DNA of 64,000 bases. Source: Streptomyces sp. SDr-06. GTDB taxonomy: Bacteria; Actinomycetota; Actinomycetes; Streptomycetales; Streptomycetaceae. Below are positions 40,517 to 49,387 of this stretch, piece by piece. The notes under the pieces were generated by a model. The model saw only the letters and a program-made list of their open reading frames with translations. It did no database searches and was not told the DNA's origin. How positions within the stretch are numbered: position 1 is the stretch's first letter; each line of letters begins with the position of its first letter. Where the stretch lies: positions 1-64,000 of the forward strand of contig NZ_QOLA01000012.1 of the NCBI RefSeq assembly GCF_003324565.1. Reading direction: 5' to 3'. Position numbers and translations under genes: made by a program.

Positions 40517-40789
40517 ATGCCGGAATCGACGGAAGTGAAGAGACCGGTGATCACGCCCTTGCGTGTGGTCATCGCGCTCTGCCTGATCGCGCCCTTCGTG
40601 GCGATGCTGTGGGTGAGCTCCTACGCCAAGGCCGGTCCGGCGCTCGGCGGCATCCCGTTCTTCTACTGGTACCAGATGCTCTGGGTGCTGATCTCCACCG
40701 CGCTCACGATGATCGCGTACAAGCTGTGGCAGCACGACCAGCGCTCACGCCACACCTCCGAGCACAAGAAGGGGGGTGCGTCCGCGTGA
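40517..40789 (+). CDS. DUF3311 small membrane subunit of a symporter
   Basis: A 90-residue protein with two membrane helices (LRVVIALCLIAPFVAMLWVSSYA and FYWYQMLWVLISTALTMIAY) and a charged tail. DUF3311 proteins are found directly upstream of MctP-type sodium:solute symporters and are thought to be accessory subunits. Here its stop overlaps the symporter GTG (GTGA), so the two are made together. Its ATG follows CGGAGCCGCCC. There is no homologue with a known separate role. Confidence 0.85.
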   Translation: MPESTEVKRPVITPLRVVIALCLIAPFVAMLWVSSYAKAGPALGGIPFFYWYQMLWVLISTALTMIAYKLWQHDQRSRHTSEHKKGGASA

Positions 40790-42414
40790 AGAACGGCGTG
40801 AACGGCGTCGCGCTCGGCGTCTTCATCTTCTTCTTCCTGGCCGTCACGGTCATCGGCTTCCTGGCCGCCCGCTGGCGCAAGGCCGAGACCGCCGAAAGCG
40901 CGGCCACGCTCGACGAGTGGGGCCTGGGCGGACGGTCGTTCGGCACCTGGGTCACCTGGTTCCTGCTCGGCGGCGACCTCTACACCGCGTACACCTTCGT
41001 CGCGGTCCCGGCCGCGATCTACGCGGCGGGCGCGGCCGGCTTCTTCGCCGTGCCCTACACGATCCTCGTGTACCCGCTGATCTTCACCTTCCTGCCGCGC
41101 CTGTGGTCGGTCTCGCACAAGCACGGCTACGTCACCACCTCGGACTTCGTCCGCGGCCGGTTCGGCTCCAAGGGCCTCTCCCTCGCGGTCGCCATCACCG
41201 GCATCCTCGCCACGATGCCCTACATCGCGCTCCAACTGGTCGGCATCCAGGCCGTGCTGGACGTCATGGGGGTGGGCGGGGAGTCCAACAACTGGTTCGT
41301 GAAGGACCTGCCGCTGCTCATCGCGTTCGCGGTGCTCGCGGCGTACACCTACTCCTCCGGGCTGCGGGCCCCCGCGCTGATCGCGTTCGTCAAGGACGGT
41401 CTGATCTACCTGGTCATCGCGGTGGCGATCATCTACATTCCGATCAAGCTGGGCGGCTTCGAGGCCATCTTCAGCGCGGCGCAGCACAAGTTCCAGGGGC
41501 CGCCCGGCGGCAAGCCGACCGGCGCCCTCGTGCCCGGCGAGGCGAGCCAGTGGACGTACGCCACCCTCGCGCTCGGCTCGGCGCTCGCGCTCTTCATGTA
41601 CCCGCACTCGATCACCGCGACGCTGTCCTCGCGCAGCCGCAACGTGATCCGCCGCAACACCACGATCCTGCCGCTGTACTCGCTGATGCTGGGCCTGCTC
41701 GCGCTGCTCGGCTTCATGGCCATCGCGGCGGGCGTCAAGGTCAGCAACGGCCAGCTGGCGATCCCGCAGCTCTTCGAGGACATGTTCCCGGACTGGTTCG
41801 CGGGCGTGGCCTTCGCGGCGATCGGCATCGGCGCGCTCGTCCCTGCGGCCATCATGTCGATCGCGGCGGCGAACCTGTTCACGCGCAACATCTACAAGGA
41901 CTTCATCAAGCGGGACGCGACGGCCGCGCAGGAGGCCAAGGTCTCCAAGCTGGTCTCACTCGTGGTGAAGATCGGCGCGCTGGTCTTCGTCCTCACCATG
42001 GACAAGACGGTCGCCATCAACTTCCAGCTCCTGGGCGGCATCTGGATCCTGCAGACCTTCCCGGCCCTGGTCGGCGGCCTGTTCACGCGCTGGTTCCACC
42101 GCTGGGCGCTGCTCGCGGGCTGGGCGGTCGGCATGGCCTACGGCACGCTCGCCGCGTACGGAGTGGCCTCGCCCACCCAGAAGCACTTCGGCGGCTCCTC
42201 GAAGGAGATCCCGGGCATCGGCGAGATCGGCTACATCGGTCTCACCGCGTTCGTCCTGAACGTCGTGGTGACGGTGGTCCTGACGGTCGTCCTGCGCGCC
42301 CTGAAGACCCCCGACGGCATCGACGAGACCTCGCCGGAGGACTACACGGCCGACGCGGGCGACCCGGGCGTCACCACCGAACTCCCCCCGGCAACGGCGG
42401 GCTCGGCGCACTGA
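40786..42414 (+). CDS. mctP: Sodium:solute symporter, monocarboxylate permease MctP-like
   Basis: A 542-residue sodium/solute symporter (SSS family) with about 13 membrane helices. LDEWGLGGRSFGTWVTWFLLGGDLYTAYTF is the N-terminal sodium-site region of the MctP group, and ALFMYPHSITATLSSRSRNVIRRN and PAAIMSIAAANLFTRNIYKDF are family signatures. Relatives import lactate, pyruvate, propionate or acetate. GTG 40786 overlaps the DUF3311 stop by 4 bp. A hairpin at 42438 ends the two-gene operon. Confidence 0.92.
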   Translation: MKNGVNGVALGVFIFFFLAVTVIGFLAARWRKAETAESAATLDEWGLGGRSFGTWVTWFLLGGDLYTAYTFVAVPAAIYAAGAAGFFAVPYTILVYPLIFTFLPRLWSVSHKHGYVTTSDFVRGRFGSKGLSLAVAITGILATMPYIALQLVGIQAVLDVMGVGGESNNWFVKDLPLLIAFAVLAAYTYSSGLRAPALIAFVKDGLIYLVIAVAIIYIPIKLGGFEAIFSAAQHKFQGPPGGKPTGALVPGEASQWTYATLALGSALALFMYPHSITATLSSRSRNVIRRNTTILPLYSLMLGLLALLGFMAIAAGVKVSNGQLAIPQLFEDMFPDWFAGVAFAAIGIGALVPAAIMSIAAANLFTRNIYKDFIKRDATAAQEAKVSKLVSLVVKIGALVFVLTMDKTVAINFQLLGGIWILQTFPALVGGLFTRWFHRWALLAGWAVGMAYGTLAAYGVASPTQKHFGGSSKEIPGIGEIGYIGLTAFVLNVVVTVVLTVVLRALKTPDGIDETSPEDYTADAGDPGVTTELPPATAGSAH

Positions 42415-42437
42415 CCCCGCCCCTCCGGACACCTGAG

Positions 42438-42467
42438 GGCCGCCGCATCCACCAGGGTGCGGCGGCC
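42438..42467 (+). terminator. Terminator after mctP
   Basis: GGCCGCCGCATCC pairs with GGGTGCGGCGGCC (one T-G wobble) around the loop ACCA. Confidence 0.8.
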
Positions 42468-42526
42468 TTCCCGCGTGCGCCCGCGGGGCCGTTCACGCCC
42501 GTGCCGACGGGAAACTGAGCGCCACG

Positions 42527-42576
42527 CGACACAACATGTGGGGGGTGCCGCGCGCCGGGCCCCCCACATGTATGCT
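42527..42576 (+). promoter_or_regulatory. Paired NrdR boxes and promoter of nrdAB
   Basis: Two ACATGT-centred palindromes (42534-42539 and 42566-42571) are spaced 32 bp apart, three helical turns, as expected for tandem NrdR boxes. Flanks read ACACA-ACATGT-GGGG and CCCC-ACATGT-ATGC. ACATGTGGGGGG and CCCCCCACATGT are also perfect inverted repeats of each other. TATGCT at 42571 may be the -10, so NrdR would block RNA polymerase. Confidence 0.65.
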
Positions 42577-42700
42577 CGTCCTCGCTGTCGCCGCAGGGGA
42601 ATCCGGTTCGAATCCGGAACTGTCCCGCAACGGTGTGATCCGTACGGCTTTGTACGGATCGAGTCCGAGGACCTGCCGACGGCGCATCCGGGTCGACCGA
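42577..42700 (+). ncRNA. Cobalamin (B12) riboswitch upstream of nrdA
   Basis: Conserved segments occur in the right order: GCCGCAGGGGAATCCGG, ATCCGGAACTGTCCCGCAACGG, a variable GTACGG/GTACGG-type stem, then the B12 box AGTCCGAGGACCTGCC at 42662-42677. It shuts off nrdAB when adenosylcobalamin is present and the B12-dependent class II reductase can work, as described for S. coelicolor. Possible expression-platform pairing follows (GCATCCGGGTC with CCGGGTGC), about 130 bp before the nrdA start. Confidence 0.93.
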
Positions 42701-42820
42701 ACCGGGTGCCAGACGTCCGGGCCTCGCGGTTGGGCCGGTGGACGACGCGCTGAGGGCTGCCCCCACGCGCGCCGACGCCTCCCCCGAAGGGCCCCGTGCC
42801 GAGCGAGGGAGTGCCCCCAC

Positions 42821-45190
42821 GTGACCATCGCCCCTGCGGATCCCGCTTCAGCGATCACCGAAGAGCCGGTCGACGCGCCCGGGACCGCGCTGCTGCGGAC
42901 CCTGACGAGGCTCACCGCCGACCTCGCGGACACCGACCCCGGCCGGGTCGCCGCCGCCGCGCTGCGGGGCCGCAACGCCCGCTCGGACGAGGCGGAGTTG
43001 CGGGACCTGGCCACCGAGGCGGCCGCGGGGCTCATCTCCGAGGACCCGGCGTACTCCCGCCTCGCCGCCCGGCTCCTGACGATCACCATCGCCGAAGAGG
43101 CCGCGACCCAGGGCTCGGTCGCCTTCTCCGCCTCGGTCGGGGTCGGCCACCGCGAGGGCCTGATCGCCGACCGCACCGCCGACTTCGTGCGCGCCCACGC
43201 CGCCCGCCTCGACGCGCTGGTGGACGCGGCCCTCGCCGACGGCGCCGACGACCGCTTCGGCTACTTCGGGCTGCGCACCCTCTACTCCCGCTACCTGCTG
43301 CGCCACCCGATCACCCGCAAGGTGATCGAGACGCCCCAGCACTTCATGCTGCGCGTCGCGGCCGGACTCGCCGAGGACGAGTCGGTGCGCGCCCTGGACG
43401 AAGTGGCCTCCCTGTACGGCCTGATGAGCCGCCTGGACTACCTGCCGTCCTCCCCCACGCTCTTCAACTCCGGCACCCGGCACCCCCAGATGTCGTCCTG
43501 CTACCTCCTCGACTCGCCGCTGGACGAGCTCGACTCGATCTACGACCGCTACCACCAGGTGGCCCGGCTCTCCAAGCACGCCGGCGGCATCGGCCTCTCG
43601 TACTCCCGCGTCCGCGGCCGCGGTTCGCTGATCCGCGGCACCAACGGCCACTCCAACGGCATCGTCCCGTTCCTCAAGACCCTCGACGCCTCGGTGGCCG
43701 CGGTCAACCAGGGCGGCCGGCGCAAGGGCGCGGCCGCGGTGTACCTGGAGACGTGGCACTCCGACATCGAGGAGTTCCTGGAGCTGCGCGACAACACCGG
43801 TGAGGACCAGCGGCGCACCCACAACCTGAACCTGGCGCACTGGATCCCGGACGAGTTCATGCGCCGGGTCGACGCCGACGGCACGTGGTCGCTGTTCTCG
43901 CCGGCCGACGTGCCCGAGCTCGTCGACCTGTGGGGCGAGGAGTTCGACGCCGCCTACCGCAGGGCCGAGGCCGCCGGGCTCGCCCGCAAGACCATGCCCG
44001 CGCGGGATCTGTACGGCCGCATGATGCGCACCCTCGCGCAGACCGGCAACGGCTGGATGACCTTCAAGGACGCCTCCAACCGCACCGCCAACCAGACCGC
44101 GGAGCCCGGCCACACGGTCCACTCCTCGAACCTGTGCACCGAGATCCTGGAGGTGACGGACGACGGGGAGACCGCCGTCTGCAACCTCGGCTCGGTCAAC
44201 CTCGGCGCGTTCGTCGTCGGCGACGGCATCGACTGGGAGCGCCTGGACCAGACCGTGCGCACCGCCGTCACCTTCCTCGACCGGGTCGTCGACATCAACT
44301 TCTACCCGACCGAGCAGGCGGGCCGCTCCAACGCCAAGTGGCGCCCGGTGGGCCTGGGCGCGATGGGTCTGCAGGACGTCTTCTTCAAGCTGCGCCTGCC
44401 CTTCGACTCCCCCGAGGCGAAGGCCCTGTCCACGCAGCTCGCCGAGCGGATCATGCTGACCGCGTACGAGGCCTCCACCGACCTCGCCGAGCGGTCGGGC
44501 CCGCTGCCCGCCTGGGACAAGACCCGCACCGCGCGCGGCGTGCTGCACCCCGACCACTACGACGTCGAGCTGAACTGGCCGGAGCGCTGGGCGGCCCTGC
44601 GCGAGCGCGTCGCCCGGGTCGGCATGCGCAACTCGCTGCTCCTCGCGATCGCCCCGACCGCGACCATCGCCTCCATCGCGGGCGTGTACGAGTGCATCGA
44701 GCCGCAGGTCTCCAACCTGTTCAAGCGCGAGACGCTCAGCGGTGAGTTCCTCCAGGTCAACGGCTACCTGGTGGAGGAGCTCAAGAAGCTCGGCGTGTGG
44801 GATGCCCAGTCCCGCGAGGCGCTGCGCGAGGCCAGCGGCTCGGTGCAGGACTTCAACTGGATCCCGGCCGACGTGCGGGCGCTGTACCGCACGGCGTGGG
44901 AGATCCCGCAGCGCGGCCTCATCGACATGGCGGCCGCCCGCACCCCCTTCCTCGACCAGTCGCAGTCGCTCAACCTGTTCCTGGAGACGCCCACCATCGG
45001 CAAGCTGTCGTCGATGTACGCGTACGCCTGGAAGCAGGGCCTGAAGACGACGTACTACCTGCGCTCGCGCCCGGCGACCCGCATCGCCCGCGCCGCCCAG
45101 GCCACCATCCCCGTCCAGCAGGCGACGCCCGACGCCGACGCCATCGCCTGCTCCCTGGAAAACCCCGAGTCCTGCGAGGCCTGCCAGTAA
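42821..45190 (+). CDS. nrdA: Class Ia ribonucleotide reductase large subunit NrdA
   Basis: Catalytic subunit of aerobic ribonucleotide reductase, converting NDPs to dNDPs. The 789-residue protein has SSCYLLDSPLDE (first active-site Cys), the barrel segments GGIGLSYSRVRGRGSLIRG, SSNLCTEILEVT with the radical-site Cys, AVCNLGSVNLG, and IAPTATIASIAGVYECIEP. The C-terminal tail CSLENPESCEACQ holds the thioredoxin-reacting Cys pair. I do not see a clear ATP-cone signature in the first 85 residues. GTG 42821 has GAGGGAG about 10 nt upstream; longer frames would enter the riboswitch. It overlaps nrdB by one base. Confidence 0.95.
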   Translation: MTIAPADPASAITEEPVDAPGTALLRTLTRLTADLADTDPGRVAAAALRGRNARSDEAELRDLATEAAAGLISEDPAYSRLAARLLTITIAEEAATQGSVAFSASVGVGHREGLIADRTADFVRAHAARLDALVDAALADGADDRFGYFGLRTLYSRYLLRHPITRKVIETPQHFMLRVAAGLAEDESVRALDEVASLYGLMSRLDYLPSSPTLFNSGTRHPQMSSCYLLDSPLDELDSIYDRYHQVARLSKHAGGIGLSYSRVRGRGSLIRGTNGHSNGIVPFLKTLDASVAAVNQGGRRKGAAAVYLETWHSDIEEFLELRDNTGEDQRRTHNLNLAHWIPDEFMRRVDADGTWSLFSPADVPELVDLWGEEFDAAYRRAEAAGLARKTMPARDLYGRMMRTLAQTGNGWMTFKDASNRTANQTAEPGHTVHSSNLCTEILEVTDDGETAVCNLGSVNLGAFVVGDGIDWERLDQTVRTAVTFLDRVVDINFYPTEQAGRSNAKWRPVGLGAMGLQDVFFKLRLPFDSPEAKALSTQLAERIMLTAYEASTDLAERSGPLPAWDKTRTARGVLHPDHYDVELNWPERWAALRERVARVGMRNSLLLAIAPTATIASIAGVYECIEPQVSNLFKRETLSGEFLQVNGYLVEELKKLGVWDAQSREALREASGSVQDFNWIPADVRALYRTAWEIPQRGLIDMAAARTPFLDQSQSLNLFLETPTIGKLSSMYAYAWKQGLKTTYYLRSRPATRIARAAQATIPVQQATPDADAIACSLENPESCEACQ

Positions 45191-46206
45191 TGTCCAGCAA
45201 CAGCGAAAAGAACCTGCTCGACCCGGGCTTCGAGCTGACCCTGCGTCCCATGCGCTACCCGGACTTCTACGAGCGCTACCGGGACGCGATCAAGAACACC
45301 TGGACCGTGGAGGAGGTCGACCTCCACTCCGACGTCGCCGACCTCGCGAAGCTGACGCCTGCCGAGCAGCACATGATCGGCCGCCTGGTCGCGTTCTTCG
45401 CGACGGGCGACTCGATCGTCTCCAACAACCTGGTGCTCACCCTCTACAAGCACATCAACTCCCCCGAGGCGCGGCTCTACTTGAGCCGCCAGCTCTTCGA
45501 GGAGGCCGTGCACGTCCAGTTCTATCTGACGCTGCTCGACACCTACCTCCCCGACCCGGAGGACCGCGCCGCCGCGTTCGACGCGGTCGAGGAGATCCCC
45601 TCGATCCGCGAGAAGGCGCAGTTCTGCTTCAAGTGGATCAACGAGGTGGAGAAGCTCGACCGCCTGGAGACCAAGGCCGACCGCCGCCGTTTCCTGCTCA
45701 ACCTGATCTGCTTCGCGGCGTGCATCGAGGGCCTGTTCTTCTACGGCGCCTTCGCCTACGTCTACTGGTTCCGCAGCCGGGGCCTGCTGCACGGCCTCGC
45801 CACCGGCACCAACTGGGTGTTCCGCGACGAGACGATGCACATGAACTTCGCCTTCGAGGTCGTGGACACCGTCCGCAAGGAGGAGCCGGACCTCTTCGAC
45901 GACGCGCTGGAGCAGCAGGTCACCGACATGCTGAAGGAGGCGGTCGCCGCCGAGCTCCAGTTCGGCCGCGACCTGTGCGGTGACGGCCTGCCCGGCATGA
46001 ACACCGAGTCGATGCGCGAGTACCTGGAGTGCGTCGCCGACCAGCGCCTGACCCGGCTCGGTTTCCCGCCGGTGTACGGCTCGTCGAACCCGTTCTCGTT
46101 CATGGAGCTCCAGGGCGTCCAGGAGCTGACGAACTTCTTCGAGCGCCGCCCGTCCGCCTACCAGGTGGCGGTCGAGGGCTCGGTGGGCTTCGACGAGGAC
46201 TTCTAG
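45190..46206 (+). CDS. nrdB: Class Ia ribonucleotide reductase small subunit NrdB
   Basis: Di-iron tyrosyl-radical subunit, 338 residues. Metal ligands and radical Tyr appear in order: FFATGDSIVSNN (Asp), FEEAVHVQFY (Glu, His and the radical Tyr four residues after the His), ACIEGLFFYGAF (Glu) and FRDETMHMNFAFE (Glu, His). The C-terminal SVGFDEDF docks on NrdA. The start overlaps the nrdA stop (TAATG). In S. coelicolor a third gene, nrdS, follows; here the operon stops at a very strong terminator and no nrdS is present. Confidence 0.95.
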   Translation: MSSNSEKNLLDPGFELTLRPMRYPDFYERYRDAIKNTWTVEEVDLHSDVADLAKLTPAEQHMIGRLVAFFATGDSIVSNNLVLTLYKHINSPEARLYLSRQLFEEAVHVQFYLTLLDTYLPDPEDRAAAFDAVEEIPSIREKAQFCFKWINEVEKLDRLETKADRRRFLLNLICFAACIEGLFFYGAFAYVYWFRSRGLLHGLATGTNWVFRDETMHMNFAFEVVDTVRKEEPDLFDDALEQQVTDMLKEAVAAELQFGRDLCGDGLPGMNTESMREYLECVADQRLTRLGFPPVYGSSNPFSFMELQGVQELTNFFERRPSAYQVAVEGSVGFDEDF

Positions 46207-46217
46207 GTCCACTCCCC

Positions 46218-46262
46218 AAAGGGGCGCGGGGAACTGCGCGACCAGCCACGACGGTCCGCAGC
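46218..46262. repeat. Inverted copy of the dispersed intergenic repeat
   Basis: GGGGCGCGGGGAACTGCGCG, then CACGACGGTCCGCAGCCG, is the reverse complement of the repeat core at 14440-14600 with a variant flank. Confidence 0.5.
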
Positions 46263-46267
46263 CGAAG

Positions 46268-46314
46268 CGTGGAAAGGGGCCCCGCACCATGCAGGTGCGG
46301 GGCCCCTTTCCACG
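46268..46314. terminator. Perfect 21-bp-stem bidirectional terminator between nrdB and def
   Basis: Two perfectly complementary 21-nt arms (46268-46288 and 46294-46314, starting CGTGGAAAGGGG) enclose ATGCA. It is the longest perfect hairpin in the window and lies between convergent genes. Confidence 0.92.
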
Positions 46315-46325
46315 TACTCCCGGGT

Positions 46326-46958
46326 TCAGTCGTTCGGGATGACCTCGTATCGCGGGGTACCGTCCGCCATCTGACGCAACGCGTCCTTGCGGTCGCGCTT
46401 GGAGAGGCGGTCGATGTACAGGTACCCGTACAGGTGGTCCGTCTCGTGCTGGAGGCAGCGGGCGAAGTAGCCGGTGCCGCGCACCTTGATCGGGTTGCCC
46501 TCGGCGTCCTGGCCGGTGACCACCGCGTAGTCGGGGCGGGCGAGTTCGGCGTACGCGGTCGGCACGGACAGGCAGCCCTCGTTGGACTCGTCCAGGACGC
46601 GCAGCTCGGACGGGAGCTCTTCGAGGACCGGGTTGCAGACGACGCCGACGTGCCGCACCCCCTCGTCGTCCATGCAGTCGTAGACGAAGACCTTGAGGTC
46701 CACACCGATCTGGTTGGCGGCCAGGCCCACGCCCTCGGCCGCCTTCTGGCTGGCGAACATGTCGTCGACGAGCTGCGCCAGCTCCCCGTCGAACGCGGTG
46801 ACGTCCTTGCACTCCTTGTGGAGCACCGGGTTGCCGACGACCGTGATCGGGCGGGCCGTGCCGCGCTCGCGGTGGGCCAGCTCGCGCGCCTCGCAGTCCT
46901 CCGTGTCCACGACGAACCCGTCGTTCTCGACCTGCCGGTCCGTCTCCTGCTGCGCCAT
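46326..46958 (-). CDS. def: Peptide deformylase
   Basis: Metalloenzyme that removes the formyl group from nascent proteins. The three family motifs are present: GVGLAANQIG (motif 1), EGCLSVP (motif 2, metal Cys) and QHETDHLYG (motif 3, HExxH). At 210 residues it has an N-terminal extension of about 30 (QQETDRQVENDGFVVDTEDC) relative to the minimal enzyme, as in other streptomycete paralogues. The ATG is at 46958. It is preceded on the same strand by a TPR-protein gene 94 bp upstream, and faces nrdB across a strong terminator. Confidence 0.95.
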   Translation of the reverse strand: MAQQETDRQVENDGFVVDTEDCEARELAHRERGTARPITVVGNPVLHKECKDVTAFDGELAQLVDDMFASQKAAEGVGLAANQIGVDLKVFVYDCMDDEGVRHVGVVCNPVLEELPSELRVLDESNEGCLSVPTAYAELARPDYAVVTGQDAEGNPIKVRGTGYFARCLQHETDHLYGYLYIDRLSKRDRKDALRQMADGTPRYEVIPND

Positions 46959-47052
46959 GTCCGCCGTAAGCCTTCCTGAAATCCCGATTCCGAACCCGTA
47001 CAGCCTAGGCCCTGTCCGGCGGATCTGGTGGGCCCCGGCTCAGGATGAGCCC

Positions 47053-48033
47053 TCAGCAGACTTCTTCGAGGTCCCGCCACTCCCGGCTGTCGGGGTTGTC
47101 GGCCACCCAGCCGTCGAGCAGGCCGCGCACCAGTCCGGCGGGGGCCGCGATGCCGCATTCGCGCTCCGGCACCCACAGGTCGCCGTTGGTGCGGTGGCCG
47201 AGCGGGCCGGGGTGGCCGGGCTCGCTGTGGTCGTGCGGGTCGAGGTGCTCGCCGTCGCCCTCGTCGCTGGGCATCTGGGACTCCGAGCAGGCCCGGCACA
47301 GCAGGCGTACGGAGGAGGACCAGTCCTCGGCGGCGAAGCCGGCGTCGGCGGCGAGGCGCTCCAGGGCGTCCCGGTCGTCCTCGGTGGCGGCCTCCAGGAG
47401 GACCACCCAGGTCGGCACGGGCGAGGGCGCCCACAGCTCGATCTCGTCGAAGACCGGGAAGGACGGGCCCGCCGCGGTGGTGCGCTCGCCGTGCGGGACG
47501 CCGTCGTGCAGCACGACCTCGCCCCAGCGGCGACCCGAGGACGGCAGCGGGATGGAGAGGACCTCCATGCGGGCCGGGTCGAGCCGGCGCCCCCACACCA
47601 CCTCGGCCTCGCCCTCCGGCGAGAGCCGCACGGCGGCGCTGCCCAGCTCCATACCGACGGGCTCGCCGCTGCCGGTGGCCTCGCCCGGGACCTTCAGGCC
47701 GTACGCCTGCCACGCCCGGCGGGCCAGCGGCCAGTCCTGCAGCGCGGTCGCCGCGATGCCGACGTTCCACCAGTCGGGGGCCCCGGTCTCCTTGTCCAGC
47801 AGGGCCACGGCGCGCAGCCCCGCGGCCCGCGCCTGCTCCCAGTCGTGCCGGAACTTGTGCAGCAGCGCCAGGTTGAACCAGGACTCGGACAGCCACGGTT
47901 CCAGGTCCGCGGCGCGCGTCAGCAGCGCCCCGGCGTCCTCGTACCGACCGTCGCCGATCAGCGTGAACGCACGGTCTGTGGCCTGCCGCCACGAGGCGGA
48001 GGGCCGGTGCCGTCCCTTGCCGAAGATCCTCAC
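47053..48033 (-). CDS. Tetratricopeptide-repeat protein of unknown function
   Basis: A 326-residue soluble protein. Residues ~15-110 contain TPR-like helices (AFTLIGDGRYEDAGALLTRAADLEPWLSESWFNLALLHK and a following pair). The remainder is a mixed alpha/beta domain with EVVWGRRLDPARMEVLSIPLPS and a Cys-containing segment (LLCRACSESQM). It starts MRIFGKGRHRPS with no signal peptide. It is probably a protein-interaction factor. Its position upstream of def on the same strand is the only contextual hint. Confidence 0.75.
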   Translation of the reverse strand: MRIFGKGRHRPSASWRQATDRAFTLIGDGRYEDAGALLTRAADLEPWLSESWFNLALLHKFRHDWEQARAAGLRAVALLDKETGAPDWWNVGIAATALQDWPLARRAWQAYGLKVPGEATGSGEPVGMELGSAAVRLSPEGEAEVVWGRRLDPARMEVLSIPLPSSGRRWGEVVLHDGVPHGERTTAAGPSFPVFDEIELWAPSPVPTWVVLLEAATEDDRDALERLAADAGFAAEDWSSSVRLLCRACSESQMPSDEGDGEHLDPHDHSEPGHPGPLGHRTNGDLWVPERECGIAAPAGLVRGLLDGWVADNPDSREWRDLEEVC

Positions 48034-48150
48034 GATTCCCGCCTGCCCAGACCGGCCCCGACTACCGGGTCGGTCTTACGGTCTCCCAGTTTTCTGGGTT
48101 CTTTTCGCATCCAACCATGCCCAGCCGGAAGGCCGCTCATTACTCCTGGG

Positions 48151-49386
48151 TTACCCAGGTGGTACCCGGGTCAGACCGCCCCGGGCCAGCACGCGTGCCA
48201 GGGATTCGACAACCCGGGGATGGTAGTCACGGCCGGTGCCCAGGCGCAGCTGTTCGAGCGCGTTCAGTGACGCTTCGGGGCCCCCGGCGCCCTCCGCGAG
48301 ATCGTCGTACGCGTTGACCGCGCGGACGATCCCGGCGGGCAGCGGCTGCTCCCGGTAGGGGTCGGCCTGCCGCTCGACGATCACCGCCACGTTGGCCGGC
48401 ACCCCGGTCTGGCGCACCACGGCGCCGCCCAGGAGCGCGATGCGGCGCTGCTCGGCGGCGGGCAGGGTGGCGGTGGCCCCGGCGGGGACCGGGTCGAGCA
48501 GGGACAGCTGGCCGATGTCGTGCATGAGCGCCGCGTACTCGAGGACGGTCAGCTCGCTCTCGCTGAGCCCGAGCTCGCGCCCGACGGCCCGGCTGAGCTC
48601 GGCGACCCTGCGGGCGTGGCCCGGCTGCGTGTACCCGGCGACCTCGGTGGCGCGGGCCAGCGAGGTGATGGTCTGGCGGTAGGTGGTCCGCACGGCCGCG
48701 TACCGCCGGAAGGCCAGCTGGGTCAGGAGCAGCGGCACACAGAACACCGGCAGCGCCCACAGCCCGGCGACGGCGACCGCGAGGGCGATCACGGTGCCGG
48801 TGGCGCACACGGCGGACCCGATGCCGAGCAGCCCGCGCAGCTCGTCGCGCAGGACCGGCCCGAAGGGGTAGCGGGTGCGGGAGCACAGGAGCAGGGCGGC
48901 CACCACCGCGTCGCACAGCGCGGTCAGCACGAGCAGCAGCAGGAGGACCAGGGCGAAGTACGGCCCGCGCCCGAACCAGTGGTCGAGGCGGCCGGAGTTG
49001 TAGAGCGGCTGGAAACAGACGGCCGCGAAGGCCACCGTGAGCACCCGCCGGGCCATCTGGTCCGCGCTCGGCCCGCGCCCGGCGGCCACGTGCGGTACGG
49101 AGCCGAGCAGGGCCGCCGCCACGACCACGGCGATCACCTGGAGCACCCCGTGTCCGGTGGGGTGCCCGGCGTTCTGGCCGAGCAGCGCGTAGCCCAGCGC
49201 CCCGGCCGAGGCGAGCGGCGCCGGGTCCCGCTCGCCGTCCCCGGCCCCCCAGCGGGCGAGCTCCCCCACCACGATGAGGGCGCCGAACGCGGCCGCGGTC
49301 GCGGGTTCGACGAGCCCGTCGCGCAGGGTCGCCGCGAGCGCCCAGGCGGTCAGCAGCCCGGCGAGCGTGTGGGTGACGGCGATCAT
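48151..49386 (-). CDS. Membrane HD-domain phosphohydrolase-like protein
   Basis: A 411-residue protein with six to eight membrane helices (residues 1-235) and a cytosolic HD domain. QPGHARRVAELSRAVG supplies the first His and LEYAALMHDIGQLSLLDPVP the HD pair. The later HD-GYP motifs (HHExxDGxGYP) are missing: the corresponding region reads VRQTGVPANVAVIVERQADPYREQPLPAG. It may therefore be inactive toward cyclic di-GMP or have another substrate. It starts one base after its neighbour, a full HD-GYP protein, ends, so they form a coupled pair. A CCTGGGT/ACCCAGG palindrome overlaps its stop. Confidence 0.8.
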   Translation of the reverse strand: MIAVTHTLAGLLTAWALAATLRDGLVEPATAAAFGALIVVGELARWGAGDGERDPAPLASAGALGYALLGQNAGHPTGHGVLQVIAVVVAAALLGSVPHVAAGRGPSADQMARRVLTVAFAAVCFQPLYNSGRLDHWFGRGPYFALVLLLLLVLTALCDAVVAALLLCSRTRYPFGPVLRDELRGLLGIGSAVCATGTVIALAVAVAGLWALPVFCVPLLLTQLAFRRYAAVRTTYRQTITSLARATEVAGYTQPGHARRVAELSRAVGRELGLSESELTVLEYAALMHDIGQLSLLDPVPAGATATLPAAEQRRIALLGGAVVRQTGVPANVAVIVERQADPYREQPLPAGIVRAVNAYDDLAEGAGGPEASLNALEQLRLGTGRDYHPRVVESLARVLARGGLTRVPPG

Positions 49387-49387
49387 G

